The position numbers and the translations under genes were made by a program. Source: Sandarakinorhabdus glacialis (GTDB lineage: Bacteria; Pseudomonadota; Alphaproteobacteria; Sphingomonadales; Sphingomonadaceae). From it: DNA of 64,000 nucleotides. Below the pieces are notes generated by a model, which was given only the letters and a program-made list of their open reading frames with translations, made no database searches and was not told the DNA's origin. The DNA is taken from contig NZ_BMJM01000006.1 in NCBI RefSeq assembly GCF_014643455.1, positions 124,001-188,000 on the forward strand, given 5' to 3'. This document shows positions 53,514-63,085 of this stretch, one piece after another (positions within the stretch are counted from its first letter, which is position 1; every line of letters begins with the position of its first letter).

Positions 53514-54463
53514 GGCGTCTCCGCCGCGAAGCGCCAGCCGTCGCCCTGGCGAACGACCTTCACGCCGAGCAATAGCCCAAGGCCGGCCGGGAGCGCGGTA
53601 TGGTTATTGTTCAAGCTGATGACGCCGCGGAACGGACGCCCGGCAACGGCGGGATCGGCAACGATGGCGAGGCCGGTGTTGCGCGCCAGGTCGGCGGCGA
53701 CATCGTCGAGGGGTGCGCCATCATAGACCAACCGGCCACTGCGCCAACCGCCAACGGCAGCGGTGGATGTCCTGGCCAGCACGATTGTTCCCAAGCCATC
53801 GACAGCGCGCAGCGAACGTCCTGCCGGCAGGTGCACCGCCTCGCGGTCGGGGTTGAACACGACCGCGCCTTCGGACACGGCGACAGTCGTCAGCGAGCCC
53901 GAGCGCGAAACGTTGAAGATCGTACCGACATCGACCAGCGACGCGCTGCCGACCCCGACGCGGAACGGCCGCCGGTCGTCATGGACGACGGTGAAGACGA
54001 CTTCGCCGCGCTCGAGCACGGCTTCGCGCGGCGCCCGGCGATCGAGCCGCAGCCGCGTTCCACCATTGAGATCGAGCTTGGTGCCGTCGGCGAGGACGAG
54101 GCTGCGCGCCACGCCGGCGGGTGTCTCGACAAAATAGGGGGCGGGCCTTGTTTCGAGGACGGCATAGCCGGCAACGACGGCAAGCGAGGCGGCGATCGCG
54201 CCGCCGAACCAGGCGCGCGGGACGCGCCGGCGGGGGGCGGGCTGCAAAACCGGCTGCAGGACCAGCGCCGGCCTCGGCTGCGGCACAGCGGCCGCGATCA
54301 CCGCGATGTCCTGGTCGGCAATCGCCATGGCCTGATAGGAGTCGGCGTGGGCAGGGTTTGCTTCCAGCCAAAGTTCAAAGGCTTCCCAGCCGTCGAAACT
54401 AGGATCCTGCATCCGAATCACCCAGTTAAGTGCCGCGTTGTCGATGTTCTGGTCTGGTGTCAT
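53510..54463 (-). CDS. FecR-family anti-sigma/sigma regulator
   Basis: 317 aa. An N-terminal cytoplasmic DUF4880-like region (LNWVIRMQDPSFDGWEAFELW, NPAHADSYQAM) precedes a membrane helix near 91-108 (FGGAIAASLAVVAGYAV). The periplasmic FecR domain then follows (LVLADGTKLDLNGGTRLRL, GEVVFTVVHDDRRPF), and an STN-like tail near the end. It transmits substrate binding at the TonB receptor to the ECF sigma factor. It overlaps the receptor gene by four bases. Confidence 0.93.
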   Translation of the reverse strand: MTPDQNIDNAALNWVIRMQDPSFDGWEAFELWLEANPAHADSYQAMAIADQDIAVIAAAVPQPRPALVLQPVLQPAPRRRVPRAWFGGAIAASLAVVAGYAVLETRPAPYFVETPAGVARSLVLADGTKLDLNGGTRLRLDRRAPREAVLERGEVVFTVVHDDRRPFRVGVGSASLVDVGTIFNVSRSGSLTTVAVSEGAVVFNPDREAVHLPAGRSLRAVDGLGTIVLARTSTAAVGGWRSGRLVYDGAPLDDVAADLARNTGLAIVADPAVAGRPFRGVISLNNNHTALPAGLGLLLGVKVVRQGDGWRFAAETP

Positions 54464-54496
54464 GGCGTCCTCAAAGGCATGACGGAGACGTTGCGC

Positions 54497-55012
54497 TCAA
54501 ACCTCATCGAAGCGCCCTCGCAGTTCGATCATGGCCCGATAAGCGCGGCGCAGGTCGCTTTCGACAGTGCTCAGGCTGACGCCCAGTTCGGCGGCGATGT
54601 CGCGTTGGGGGATGCCGTCCAGCCGGTGACGCCGAAAGATCGTGGCGGTGCGATCGCCGAGCAGCTGGAGTTCGGCTTCGACTGCCAGCAATTGCTCGCG
54701 GGCGATGAGCCTGGTCTCGCCTGGCGAAATAACGACCAATCCGGATACCGGCGCATCGCTGGCTTCGACCCAATCCTGTTCGCGGCGTTCGGTCTGGCGT
54801 ACGCTGCGATAGCGATCGAGCATGAGATTATTGGCGGCGCGATACAGATACGCCAATGGCTGTGCCACCGGCCCGGTATCGACGCGGGACAGCTTGAACC
54901 ATAGTTCCTGCAGCAGGTCTTCGGCGGCATCGCCGGCACCATGCGCCCGCAGGAAACGCAGCAGGCGCGCGCGATTGGCGAGGAAAATCGCCTCGAGGCC
55001 GCCCGTTTCCAA
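54497..55012 (-). CDS. ECF-type RNA polymerase sigma factor (FecI-like)
   Basis: 171 aa. Region 2 (AEDLLQELWFKLSRV, then LAYLYRAANNLMLDRYRSVR) and region 4 (GIPQRDIAAELGVSLSTVES) are both clear. TTG start, with AAGGAG 10 bases upstream. It is followed after 33 bp by the FecR gene. In FecI-FecR-FecA systems the sigma factor transcribes the receptor gene when the ligand binds. It is divergent from the amidohydrolase operon with 211 bp between the starts. Confidence 0.93.
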   Translation of the reverse strand: METGGLEAIFLANRARLLRFLRAHGAGDAAEDLLQELWFKLSRVDTGPVAQPLAYLYRAANNLMLDRYRSVRQTERREQDWVEASDAPVSGLVVISPGETRLIAREQLLAVEAELQLLGDRTATIFRRHRLDGIPQRDIAAELGVSLSTVESDLRRAYRAMIELRGRFDEV

Positions 55013-55122
55013 GCTACAAAAACTCCTTCCGCCGCCGAAGCGACCAGACAGTAGGTGGGCCCTAGCCCAAGGCGGCCATTGGCGCCAGTCGTTGCAGGCC
55101 GAGCGCTTCGAGCGCTAATCAC

Positions 55123-55152
55123 ATATTCTGTATGCAGAATTATATTCTGTAT
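55123..55152. promoter_or_regulatory. Inverted and direct repeat in the divergent sigma/amidohydrolase promoter region
   Basis: ATTCTG-TATG-CAGAAT is a perfect 6-bp inverted repeat at 55125-55140. An 11-bp direct repeat ATATTCTGTAT occurs at 55123-55133 and 55142-55152. The position, between the sigma gene and the amidohydrolase operon, and the AT-rich nature suggest an operator. The IclR regulator in the operon is the obvious candidate binder, which is an inference. Confidence 0.55.
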
Positions 55153-55223
55153 CGAAAAGGTCAGGTTGAGGCGGAAGAAGCATGCGGGCAAACTGGATAT
55201 CTGGATTTGCGAGAGGATGGACG

Positions 55224-56957
55224 TTGTACGATCTGGTCTTGCGGGGCGGCACCATCATCGATGGATCGGGCGGTGCGCCGTATATCGGCGACATTGCGAT
55301 TGTCGGCGATCATATCGCGGCAATCGGCGCGTTTGCCGGCTCCGGAAGCCGCGAACTGGATGCGCACGGCCTGATGGTGACACCTGGCTGGGTCGATATT
55401 CACACCCATTACGATGGCCAGATCACCTGGGGATCACGGGTTACGCCGTCGTCGACGCTCGGTGCAACGACGGTCGTTGTCGGCAATTGCGGCGTGGGGT
55501 TCGCACCGGTACGGGCGCAGGACCATGATACGCTGATCCGGTTGATGGAGGGCGTCGAGGATATTCCCGGGGCGGCGCTTCACGAAGGCCTGTCGTGGAA
55601 CTGGGAGAGTTTCGCCGACTATATGGCTGCCATCGATGAACTGCCACACGACATCGACGTCGCTGTCCAGGTGCCCCACGGGGCGCTGAGGGTCTATGTG
55701 ATGGGCGATCGCGGCGCCAATCGCGATCCGGCGACGGCGCAGGAAAATGCCCAGATGCGGGCGCTGACCGCCGATGCCATTCGCGCCGGAGCGCTGGGTT
55801 TCTCGACGACGCGCACGATGGTCCACCGCACGGCGGACGGCGACCTGACGCCGACCGTGGGTGCCGCGCGAGCGGAGATGGAGGCGATCGCGCAAGGCCT
55901 AGGCGATGCCGGTGCCGGTGTTTTTCAGTGGGTTTCGGACTTTCGCGACATGGACGAGGAGTTTTCGCTGATCCGCGACCTGACCCGAATCTCGGGTCGG
56001 CCGCTGAGTTTTACCATGGTGCAGGCCGATGTGGTGCCCAACCAGTGGCGCGAATTGACCAAGCGGCTCGACCAGGCGGTTATCGACGGATTCCCGATCA
56101 AGGCGCAGGTCGCCGGACGCCCGGTCGGGTTGATGCTCGGGCTGCAGGGTTCGGTGCATCCGTTCATCAGCCGCCCGAGCTACCAGGCCATCGCGCACCT
56201 GCCGTTGGCGGAAAAAGTCGCTGCGCTGCGCGATCCGGAACTGCGCCAGACGCTTATCGCCGAAGTGCCGCTACCTGACCATCCGTTCGTCAATTCGGTG
56301 GCGGGCGCCTATCACAAGATGTTTCCGATCGGTGACCGGGTCGAGTACGAACCCAATCCCGACGACAGTCTCGGGGCCATCGCGGCCCGAACGGGTGTCA
56401 ACCCAGACGAACTTGTCTACGACGCGTTGCTCGAGGACGAAGGGCGGGCCTTCGTGTTTTTCCCGATGCACAATTACACCGACGGCGACCTCGAGAATGT
56501 CCGTCAGATGATTGCCAATCCGAACACGCTGGCGGGATTGTCGGATGGCGGCGCGCATGTCGGGGCAATTTGCGATGTCAGCCTGCCGACGTTCATGCTC
56601 ACACATTGGTGCCGTGACCGGACGCGCGGACCCCTGCTTGAGCTGGCAGAAACAGTGAAGCAACAGACGCTGGATACGGCGCTGGCCGTTGGGCTGGGCG
56701 ACCGCGGGCTGTTGGTGATCGGCTATCTTGCCGATATCAATGTCATCGATTTCAAGCGGTTGGAGCTCGGCAAGCCGTACATGGCGTTCGACCTGCCGAC
56801 CGGCGCACGGCGGCTGATGCAAGGCGCGGAGGGTTATGTCGCGACCATCAAATCGGGACAGGTCATCTATGCGGACGGCCAGCCCACCGAGGCGCTGCCG
56901 GGCAAGCTGGTGCGCGGCAGCCAGTCCGTGCCGATTCAGTCGACCGTAGCGGCCTGA
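55224..56957 (+). CDS. D-aminoacylase-like amidohydrolase, copy 1
   Basis: 577 aa from TTG 55224, with GAGAGGA 6 bases upstream; this start aligns with the N terminus of copy 2. The metal-binding HxH is in [15 protein letters not shown], the Cys ligand region in [11 protein letters not shown], and the late Asp in [14 protein letters not shown]. It belongs to the N-acyl-D-amino-acid deacylase branch of the amidohydrolase superfamily, which hydrolyses N-acyl or ring amides. Longer than classical D-aminoacylase (about 480 aa). No signal peptide, so cytoplasmic. Overlaps the BKACE gene (TGATG). Confidence 0.88.
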   Translation: MYDLVLRGGTIIDGSGGAPYIGDIAIVGDHIAAIGAFAGSGSRELDAHGLMVTPGWVDIHTHYDGQITWGSRVTPSSTLGATTVVVGNCGVGFAPVRAQDHDTLIRLMEGVEDIPGAALHEGLSWNWESFADYMAAIDELPHDIDVAVQVPHGALRVYVMGDRGANRDPATAQENAQMRALTADAIRAGALGFSTTRTMVHRTADGDLTPTVGAARAEMEAIAQGLGDAGAGVFQWVSDFRDMDEEFSLIRDLTRISGRPLSFTMVQADVVPNQWRELTKRLDQAVIDGFPIKAQVAGRPVGLMLGLQGSVHPFISRPSYQAIAHLPLAEKVAALRDPELRQTLIAEVPLPDHPFVNSVAGAYHKMFPIGDRVEYEPNPDDSLGAIAARTGVNPDELVYDALLEDEGRAFVFFPMHNYTDGDLENVRQMIANPNTLAGLSDGGAHVGAICDVSLPTFMLTHWCRDRTRGPLLELAETVKQQTLDTALAVGLGDRGLLVIGYLADINVIDFKRLELGKPYMAFDLPTGARRLMQGAEGYVATIKSGQVIYADGQPTEALPGKLVRGSQSVPIQSTVAA

Positions 56958-57841
56958 TGCAACCGCTGATCATCGAAGTGGCATTGAACGGCGGAACGCC
57001 GAAGTCGCGCAATCCCAATGTGCCGGTGACGCCGGCCGAGATTACCGCGGCCGCGCTCGCTGCGTTCGATGCCGGCGCGGCGATCGTGCGCAGTCACATC
57101 GACAGTTTCGACATGAACGGCGATGCGGCGGTGGCGCGTTACATGGAGGGCTATGCGCCGGTGCTGGCGGCGCGGCCGGATGCGGTCCTGTGGGGCACGG
57201 TGGCCGGCGGCAAGGGCGTCGATGCGCGGTTCGGACACTACCGTGGCCTTGCGGCGGCGGGGGTCAGGATGGGGGCTTTTGATCCGGGGTCGGTCAACCT
57301 GGGCAGCGAGGGCGAGGACGGCCTGCCGGGCATGTCGATCGTTTATTCTACGTCTTTCAGGGAGATAGCCTGGCTGGCTGATATGCACAGTGAGGCGAAG
57401 CTGGGGCCGGGGATCGCAATTTACGAGCCGGGCTGGCTGCGGACCGTGCTGGCCTATGAAAAGGCAGGGCGATTGCCGGCAGGCGCGTTTGTGAAGCTGT
57501 ATTTTAACGGCCGGTACAATTTCATCGATGGCAAGCGCAGCAATATCGCGTTCGGCTTGCCGCCGACGCGGACGGCGCTCGACGCCTATCTCGAATTGCT
57601 CGAGGGGTCGGCATTGCCATGGGCGGTGGCGGCGATCGGCGATTGTGTGATTGATACGGGGATTGCCCGGCTGGCGATCGAGCGCGGCGGGCATGTACGC
57701 GTCGGACTGGAAGATTTCGGCGGCGAGCGGGTGCCGACCAATGTCGGGTTGATCGAAGAAGTCGTTGCCCTGGCGCAGGCTGCGGGACGGCCGATCGCGA
57801 CGCCGCTGCAAGCTGCCGAGATCTTGGGGCTACCACAATGA
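56957..57841 (+). CDS. BKACE-family protein (3-keto-5-aminohexanoate cleavage-like)
   Basis: 294 aa. LIIEVALNGGTPKSRNPNVPVTP, FDAGAAIV, and the C-terminal GGHVRVGLEDFGG are BKACE signatures. The family cleaves beta-keto acids with acetyl-CoA to give acetoacetate and a new CoA ester. The first metal motif, normally HLHVRD, reads RSHIDS, so the first of the two Zn-binding His residues is replaced by Arg. The enzyme may therefore use a different metal site or reaction. It is coupled to both neighbours by overlaps. Confidence 0.88.
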   Translation: MQPLIIEVALNGGTPKSRNPNVPVTPAEITAAALAAFDAGAAIVRSHIDSFDMNGDAAVARYMEGYAPVLAARPDAVLWGTVAGGKGVDARFGHYRGLAAAGVRMGAFDPGSVNLGSEGEDGLPGMSIVYSTSFREIAWLADMHSEAKLGPGIAIYEPGWLRTVLAYEKAGRLPAGAFVKLYFNGRYNFIDGKRSNIAFGLPPTRTALDAYLELLEGSALPWAVAAIGDCVIDTGIARLAIERGGHVRVGLEDFGGERVPTNVGLIEEVVALAQAAGRPIATPLQAAEILGLPQ

Positions 57842-58602
57842 GTGCGACGCTGCACGCGCTGCCGGTACCGCCGCCGGTCAAGCCGGTGGGTGCGGTGGCG
57901 GCGGCGCTGCGGATATTGCGCTGCATTGGGCGGCACGCAGAGAGCGTTCGGCTTTCGGATATCGTTCGCGAGGAGGGGCTTAACCCTTCGACAACGCTCA
58001 ATATTTTGCGGACGCTTGAACATGAGGGGCTGGTCGGGTTCGACGTGCGCAGCAAGCGATATGCGCTAGCCGATGGTCTTGCCGACCTTGTAGCGCCGGT
58101 GCTTGGACGGCGTGATGCCGGGCGGCGGGCCGGGCAGGCCATGACGGCGGCGGCGCAGGAACTGGGGGCAACGATCGGCATGTGGAAGCGGGTCGGAGAT
58201 GAAGTCGAACTCGTTCGCGTCGGAGAATCGAGTGACGCCATGCGCATCGCCTTCACCGTCGGGCGGCGGTTGCCAATGTTCCTGGGCGCAATGGGCCGGC
58301 TGGTCGCGGCGCGCGGGGATTGGAGCGAAATGCAATTGCAACAAGGGTTTGCGGCCGTTCCTTGGGCGCGAGCACCCAATTATGGCGATTGGCGGCGGCA
58401 GGTCGAGGAGTCCCGGGCATGCGATACCGGAGTCGATCGCGGGAATGTGACTGCCGGTATCCTGGGTGTGGCGGTGCCGGTCGAGCGCGATGGACCGCTG
58501 GTTCATATCTTGGCGGCCGCGCTGTTCGATGCGGGCCAACATCCTGATCTTGTTGCTGTTGCCGAGCGCCTGCGCAGCGTTGCTGCCGCTGCTGCGAACT
58601 GA
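57838..58602 (+). CDS. IclR-family transcriptional regulator
   Basis: 254 aa. An N-terminal winged helix (VAAALRILRCIGRHAESVRLSDIVREEGLN, then TTLNILRTLEHEGLVGFD) is followed by the IclR effector-binding domain (ATIGMWKRVGDEVELVRV, GRRLPMFLGAMGRLVAA, and RGNVTAGILGVAVPVER). IclR regulators respond to small organic acids. It is located in the middle of the operon and overlaps the BKACE gene (ATGA). It probably controls this operon, perhaps through the repeat at 55123. Confidence 0.93.
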   Translation: MSATLHALPVPPPVKPVGAVAAALRILRCIGRHAESVRLSDIVREEGLNPSTTLNILRTLEHEGLVGFDVRSKRYALADGLADLVAPVLGRRDAGRRAGQAMTAAAQELGATIGMWKRVGDEVELVRVGESSDAMRIAFTVGRRLPMFLGAMGRLVAARGDWSEMQLQQGFAAVPWARAPNYGDWRRQVEESRACDTGVDRGNVTAGILGVAVPVERDGPLVHILAAALFDAGQHPDLVAVAERLRSVAAAAAN

Positions 58603-58613
58603 AGGACACGAAG

Positions 58614-60359
58614 ATGCATGATATCCTGGTGAAGAATGGCATTGTCATCGACGGCACGGGCGCGCCGCAGTTTCGCGGCGACGTGGCGATCGCCGACGGC
58701 CAAATCGTTGAAGTCGGGCAGGTTTCCGGCGCCGCGCGGCGCGTGATCGATGCCGAGGGTTGTGTGGTAACCCCGGGGTTCGTCGATATCCATACCCATT
58801 ACGATGGGCAGGTGTGCTGGGACAATGTGCTGGCGCCGTCGTCGATCAACGGCGTCACGTCGGCGGCGATGGGCAATTGCGGGGTCGGATTTGCACCGGC
58901 ACGGGCCGACAAGCATGACTGGCTGATTCAGTTGCTCGAAGGTGTCGAGGACATTCCGGGGACCGCGCTGACCGAGGGGCTGACCTGGGATTGGGAAAGT
59001 TTTCCAGATTATCTCAATAGCTTGGCGGCACGATCTTACACGATGGATTTGGGGACCCACATGCCGCATGCGGCGCTGCGGGCCTATGTCATGGGGGATC
59101 GCGGCGGCGATCATCTGGCACTGCCGAGCGAGAGCGAAATTGCCGAGATGGCGCGGTTGACGGTCGAGGCGCTCGATGCGGGGGCGCTGGGCTTTTCGAC
59201 GTCGCGGACGCATGCGCACCGGAGCCGGGACGGGCTGAATATCGGCACGTTGAGTGCCGGGGATCCGGAGTTGCTGGGCATTGCGGCGGCCATGGGTGCG
59301 CGGGGCAAGGGCGTTATCCAATTGATTTCGGACGCTTATCTGACGGCGGACGATGGCTATGCGCAGGCCGAGCTGGGGCTGATCCGGCGGTTGGCGGAGA
59401 CCAGTGGGCGGCGGCTTTCGTTCACGGTCCAGCAGAGCGATGACTCGCCGGACCGGTGGCGGAGCATCTATCGCGAGATCGATGCGATGGTGGCGGATGG
59501 GCTGGAAGTCAACGCACAGGTGGCGCCGCGGCCGATCGGGGCGATTTTGTCTTTTGCTTCAACGACTAATCCGTTTGTGTTGACGCCGACTTATCGCCGT
59601 ATCGCGGGTGGTAGCGCCGATATCGCCGCGCGCCTGGCGGCGTTGAGGGAACCCGAGGTGCGGGCGGCAATATTGAAGGAACACAATGACTCCCGGCCAA
59701 CGGAGGGATTTGCGGCGATCCTGACCTGGGGCTTTACGCGGATGTTCCGGATGGGCGACCCGGTCGATTACGAACCGCATGAAAGCCAGTCGCTGGCGGC
59801 GGAGGCGACGCGGGCCGGGGCCGGCATGGCGGCGTTCGTTTATGACGTCCTGCTTGAGGAAAACGGACAACGTTTGCTGTATATGCCATTGATAAATTAC
59901 GCAAAAGGCAATCTTGACGATGTCCATGCGATGATGACCGGGAGTCATGTCCTTTATGGTTTGTCGGATGGCGGGGCGCATTGCGGGACGATCTGTGACG
60001 GGAGTTTTCCGACGACGACGGTGGCCTTGTGGTCGAAGGGCAACAAATCGGGGTTGAGCGCGCCTCTGGAAAGCCTTGTGCATGGCTATACGCAGCGCAA
60101 CGCGGCGCATGTCGGCTGGTACGACCGGGGCGTGGTCAAGCCGGGGTATTTGGGCGATATCAATGTCATAGCGCTCGATGAGCTGTCGCTGAGTCCGCCG
60201 GAGATCGTCCAGGATTTGCCGGCGGGGGGGACGCGGCTGCTGCAGCAGCCGCATGGCTATCGGTGGACGATCAAGTCCGGCGTGCCGACGTTCGAGAATG
60301 GCGAATGGACCGGGAAGACACCGGGTGGTTTGCTGCGCGGTGAGCAGCGGCGCGGGTAA
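58614..60359 (+). CDS. D-aminoacylase-like amidohydrolase, copy 2
   Basis: 581 aa. Clear paralogue of the gene at 55224 with the same motif order: [47 protein letters not shown] and [14 protein letters not shown]. Divergence along the whole length suggests different substrates. Starts with an ATG with AAGGACACGAAG upstream, 11 bases after iclR. Presumably the last gene of the operon; a 116-bp gap follows to the convergent phytochrome gene. Confidence 0.88.
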   Translation: MHDILVKNGIVIDGTGAPQFRGDVAIADGQIVEVGQVSGAARRVIDAEGCVVTPGFVDIHTHYDGQVCWDNVLAPSSINGVTSAAMGNCGVGFAPARADKHDWLIQLLEGVEDIPGTALTEGLTWDWESFPDYLNSLAARSYTMDLGTHMPHAALRAYVMGDRGGDHLALPSESEIAEMARLTVEALDAGALGFSTSRTHAHRSRDGLNIGTLSAGDPELLGIAAAMGARGKGVIQLISDAYLTADDGYAQAELGLIRRLAETSGRRLSFTVQQSDDSPDRWRSIYREIDAMVADGLEVNAQVAPRPIGAILSFASTTNPFVLTPTYRRIAGGSADIAARLAALREPEVRAAILKEHNDSRPTEGFAAILTWGFTRMFRMGDPVDYEPHESQSLAAEATRAGAGMAAFVYDVLLEENGQRLLYMPLINYAKGNLDDVHAMMTGSHVLYGLSDGGAHCGTICDGSFPTTTVALWSKGNKSGLSAPLESLVHGYTQRNAAHVGWYDRGVVKPGYLGDINVIALDELSLSPPEIVQDLPAGGTRLLQQPHGYRWTIKSGVPTFENGEWTGKTPGGLLRGEQRRG

Positions 60360-60475
60360 AGCAGGGGATCCGGGGCTGTTTCGGAGACTGTCGGCGGCCT
60401 GTTGGCAGCACGTTTCGGGGATGTCGACGGCTTGTTTGCGCCCGCAAATCGGACTTGGCGGGTATTCCGGCGGAC

Positions 60476-63085
60476 TCAGGCCGTTTTGGCGAAGCCCAGC
60501 CGGGTCAGGATCTGGGCGATTTGCTGGCGGCCATAGGGTTTGCCGATGACCGGGACGTCGGGATGGCCGAGGCCCCCCGGGTCGCCGTCGTAGCCGGTGG
60601 CGAAGGCAAACGGGATACCGTGCGCGGCGAGGGCGTCAGCGACGGCGATGCTGGTTTCCTTGCCGAGGTTGTAGTCGAGGAGGGCGAAGGCGAAGCTATC
60701 GGATTCGATTGCCTCGAGTGCGGCACGGGCGGTGGCGGCGGTGACGACTTCGGAGGCGCCGAAGCCGCGCAACATGTCGGCGCAGTCCATCGCGATGATC
60801 ATCGTGTCCTCGACAAGCAGGACGTGGAGACCGGCGAGCAAAGCCGGGTTGCGATCGTCGACGAACACGGTTTCGGCGGCGACGTCGGTGCTCGACAGGC
60901 CGGCGAGATGGCGGCCGGGAATGCAGAAATTGGCAACGAACCCCGTCGGCAGATATTGCAGCGCCGCCGAGCCGCCGAGATCATAGGGCACCGAGCGTTC
61001 GATGATCGCCGAGCCGAAACCACGGCGGGTCGGCGGGACGACTTCGGGACCGCCGCTTTCGGACCAGTCGATGAGCAAGTCGCCGGCGCTGTCGAAGCGC
61101 CAGGCGACGGTGACGGTGCCGCCGCCGGCTTCGGCCCCGTCTTCCGACAGGGCGTCATCCGACAGGGCGTCTTCCGATACGCCGCCATTCGACAAAGCGC
61201 CGTATTTGGCGGCGTTGGTCATCAATTCGTGGAAGACCAGCGCCAGCGCGGTGAAGGCGGCCGGGCGGACCAGGACGTTGGGACCGGAGAGGCGAACGCG
61301 GTCGCGGCGGGGGCCGAGATAGGCGTCGCTTTCGGTGCTGATCAAATCCTTGAGGCGGGCGGGTCCCCAGCGGTCGCTGGTGATCTGGTCGTGGGCGCGG
61401 GCGAGCGACTGGACGCGTTTGCCCAATGTTTCGATGAAGCCTTCGGCGTCTTCGGCGCTGGTGCGGGTCTGCGAGATCACGCCGCGGATCAGCGCCAGGA
61501 TATTGCGGACGCGGTGGTTGAGCTCGGCAATGAGCAGTTCCTGCCCGCTGCGCAGCTGGACATCGGGGCTGAGCAGGCCGCGCGAGCGGTACAGCCCTTC
61601 GAGAAGCGCGACCCGGATGGTTTCGGCGGCAACGAGTTCCCCCGGAGTGAAGGACAGTGAGCGCCCGGTGACGAGCTCGGCCCAGGCGTTGAAGCTTTGG
61701 CGCGGTGCCAGGCGGCCGTTGGTGCCGGGGCCGTCGCTTTTGTCGGGGTCGCCGGCCCACAGGATCGTGGTCGCCTGTTCGGGTCGGAACAGCAGGAGAT
61801 AATCCTCGGGTCCGCGCATCAGCGGGATGGCGACGAGGCCGACCGCGGTGTCGGCATGATCGGCCGCCGGGGGGAAAACCGTGGACAGGGCCGCGCTGCT
61901 GAACATTCGGTGATGCGTTTCGGCGGCGAGCCAGCTGGTGATCGCGCTGCACTGGGCGGGATTGGGAACGGCGCCGGTCGACCAGATTTTACCATCGACG
62001 CGGACGGCAAGGCCGGCGGCGGGGATGATGTCAAAGATCAGTTCGCCGAGGCGGCGGGCGTTGGTGAGCAAGCCGCGGTCATGCTCCATTTCGGCGACCA
62101 GCAGCCGTGCCGCGGCATCGGCTCGGGCCTCGTCTTCGGCGGCGTCGCGGCGCAGGCGGCTTTCGAGCATCATCGAGAACATTTCGCCGAACAGCTCGGC
62201 GCCGGTGCGATAGGCGAAGCTGGGCAGGCGCGGCGCGGTGTGGTGGCAGGCGAACAGGCCCCATAGCTTGCCGTCGACGACGATCGAGATCGACATCGAG
62301 GCAGCGACGCCCATGTTGCGCAGATACTCGATATGGACCGGCGACACGGCGCGAAGGACCGACAGCGATTGATCGAGTTTTTCGGACGCGGCGCTGGGTA
62401 GCGAGTCGATCGGCACCGGGTCCGAAGCAACGTCGGCGATGATGCGGAAGGCGCTGCGCAGGTATAGCGCGCGCGCCTGTGCCGGGATGTCGCCGGCGGG
62501 ATAATGCAGCCCGAGATAGGGGGTGCCGGTGCCGGCGCCGCGCAGCGCCTCCGCGACGACTTCGCCATGGCCATCGGCGTCGAAGCGATAGACCATGACG
62601 CGGGCAAAGCCGGTCAGCGCCTGGATGTGGCGGGCGCCGTCGCGCAGGAACGCCGGCAGGGCCTCGCTGTGCTTGAGGCGGGCGAGCATGGCGCGGACCA
62701 GGGCGGCGGCTTCGCGCTCGTCGAGCATGGCGGGTTCGGCCTCGATGACGATGGCGTCACCCGACCGGTGCATGGCGATGTCGAACGGCGGCCGGCCGGC
62801 GATCAGTTCGATGGCGAACAGCCGGTGTATTTCATCGGTTTCGCGCAGATAGGCGGCCTGGTTGCGCAGCGTGTGGAGCGCCTGCGGAGCGATCAGGTCG
62901 GCGGCAATGCTGCCGAGCCAGGCGGCGGGAGGCAGGCCGGTGAAGGCGGCGACATTGGCCGAGACGCGCGTTATCGCCCAATCGAGCGTGAGGGCAAGCA
63001 GGAAACCATAGGACTGTACGGTTCCGGGCACATGGATCGGCTCACTGGCACAATCGAGAAGGTCCGTGGTGGCGGCTTCAGTCAT
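60476..63085 (-). CDS. bphP: Bacteriophytochrome histidine kinase with C-terminal receiver domain
   Basis: About 869 aa from ATG 63085; TTG 63127 would give 883. Domain order: PAS-2, GAF, PHY, HWE/HisKA2-type kinase, and REC. The biliverdin-binding Cys is in LLDCASEPIHVPG. The GAF motif, usually PASDIP, reads PAGDIPAQARALYL. The phospho-His is in ELNHRVRNILALI, the N box in VFHELMTNAAKYGAL, and the REC Asp in ALLDYNLGKET. It senses red/far-red light through biliverdin. No heme oxygenase gene is visible. Four 15-bp coding repeats add acidic residues near the ATP lid. Confidence 0.95.
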   Translation of the reverse strand: MTEAATTDLLDCASEPIHVPGTVQSYGFLLALTLDWAITRVSANVAAFTGLPPAAWLGSIAADLIAPQALHTLRNQAAYLRETDEIHRLFAIELIAGRPPFDIAMHRSGDAIVIEAEPAMLDEREAAALVRAMLARLKHSEALPAFLRDGARHIQALTGFARVMVYRFDADGHGEVVAEALRGAGTGTPYLGLHYPAGDIPAQARALYLRSAFRIIADVASDPVPIDSLPSAASEKLDQSLSVLRAVSPVHIEYLRNMGVAASMSISIVVDGKLWGLFACHHTAPRLPSFAYRTGAELFGEMFSMMLESRLRRDAAEDEARADAAARLLVAEMEHDRGLLTNARRLGELIFDIIPAAGLAVRVDGKIWSTGAVPNPAQCSAITSWLAAETHHRMFSSAALSTVFPPAADHADTAVGLVAIPLMRGPEDYLLLFRPEQATTILWAGDPDKSDGPGTNGRLAPRQSFNAWAELVTGRSLSFTPGELVAAETIRVALLEGLYRSRGLLSPDVQLRSGQELLIAELNHRVRNILALIRGVISQTRTSAEDAEGFIETLGKRVQSLARAHDQITSDRWGPARLKDLISTESDAYLGPRRDRVRLSGPNVLVRPAAFTALALVFHELMTNAAKYGALSNGGVSEDALSDDALSEDGAEAGGGTVTVAWRFDSAGDLLIDWSESGGPEVVPPTRRGFGSAIIERSVPYDLGGSAALQYLPTGFVANFCIPGRHLAGLSSTDVAAETVFVDDRNPALLAGLHVLLVEDTMIIAMDCADMLRGFGASEVVTAATARAALEAIESDSFAFALLDYNLGKETSIAVADALAAHGIPFAFATGYDGDPGGLGHPDVPVIGKPYGRQQIAQILTRLGFAKTA
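61143..61202 (-). repeat. 15-bp coding tandem repeat in bphP
   Basis: Four units of 15 bp (TCCGACAGGGCGTCA, a near-identical second, then two diverged) encode five-residue blocks of the type SEDAL / SDDAL / SEDGA in the kinase, between the N box and the rest of the ATP-binding domain. The period keeps the reading frame, so copy-number change would alter length without truncation. Confidence 0.8.

Noticed and set aside
50736-54904. Long plus-strand open frames (51147-52823, 53600-54904) opposite the TonB receptor, FecR and sigma genes
   Set aside because: The minus-strand proteins show complete family motifs and overlapping operon structure; the plus-strand translations have none.
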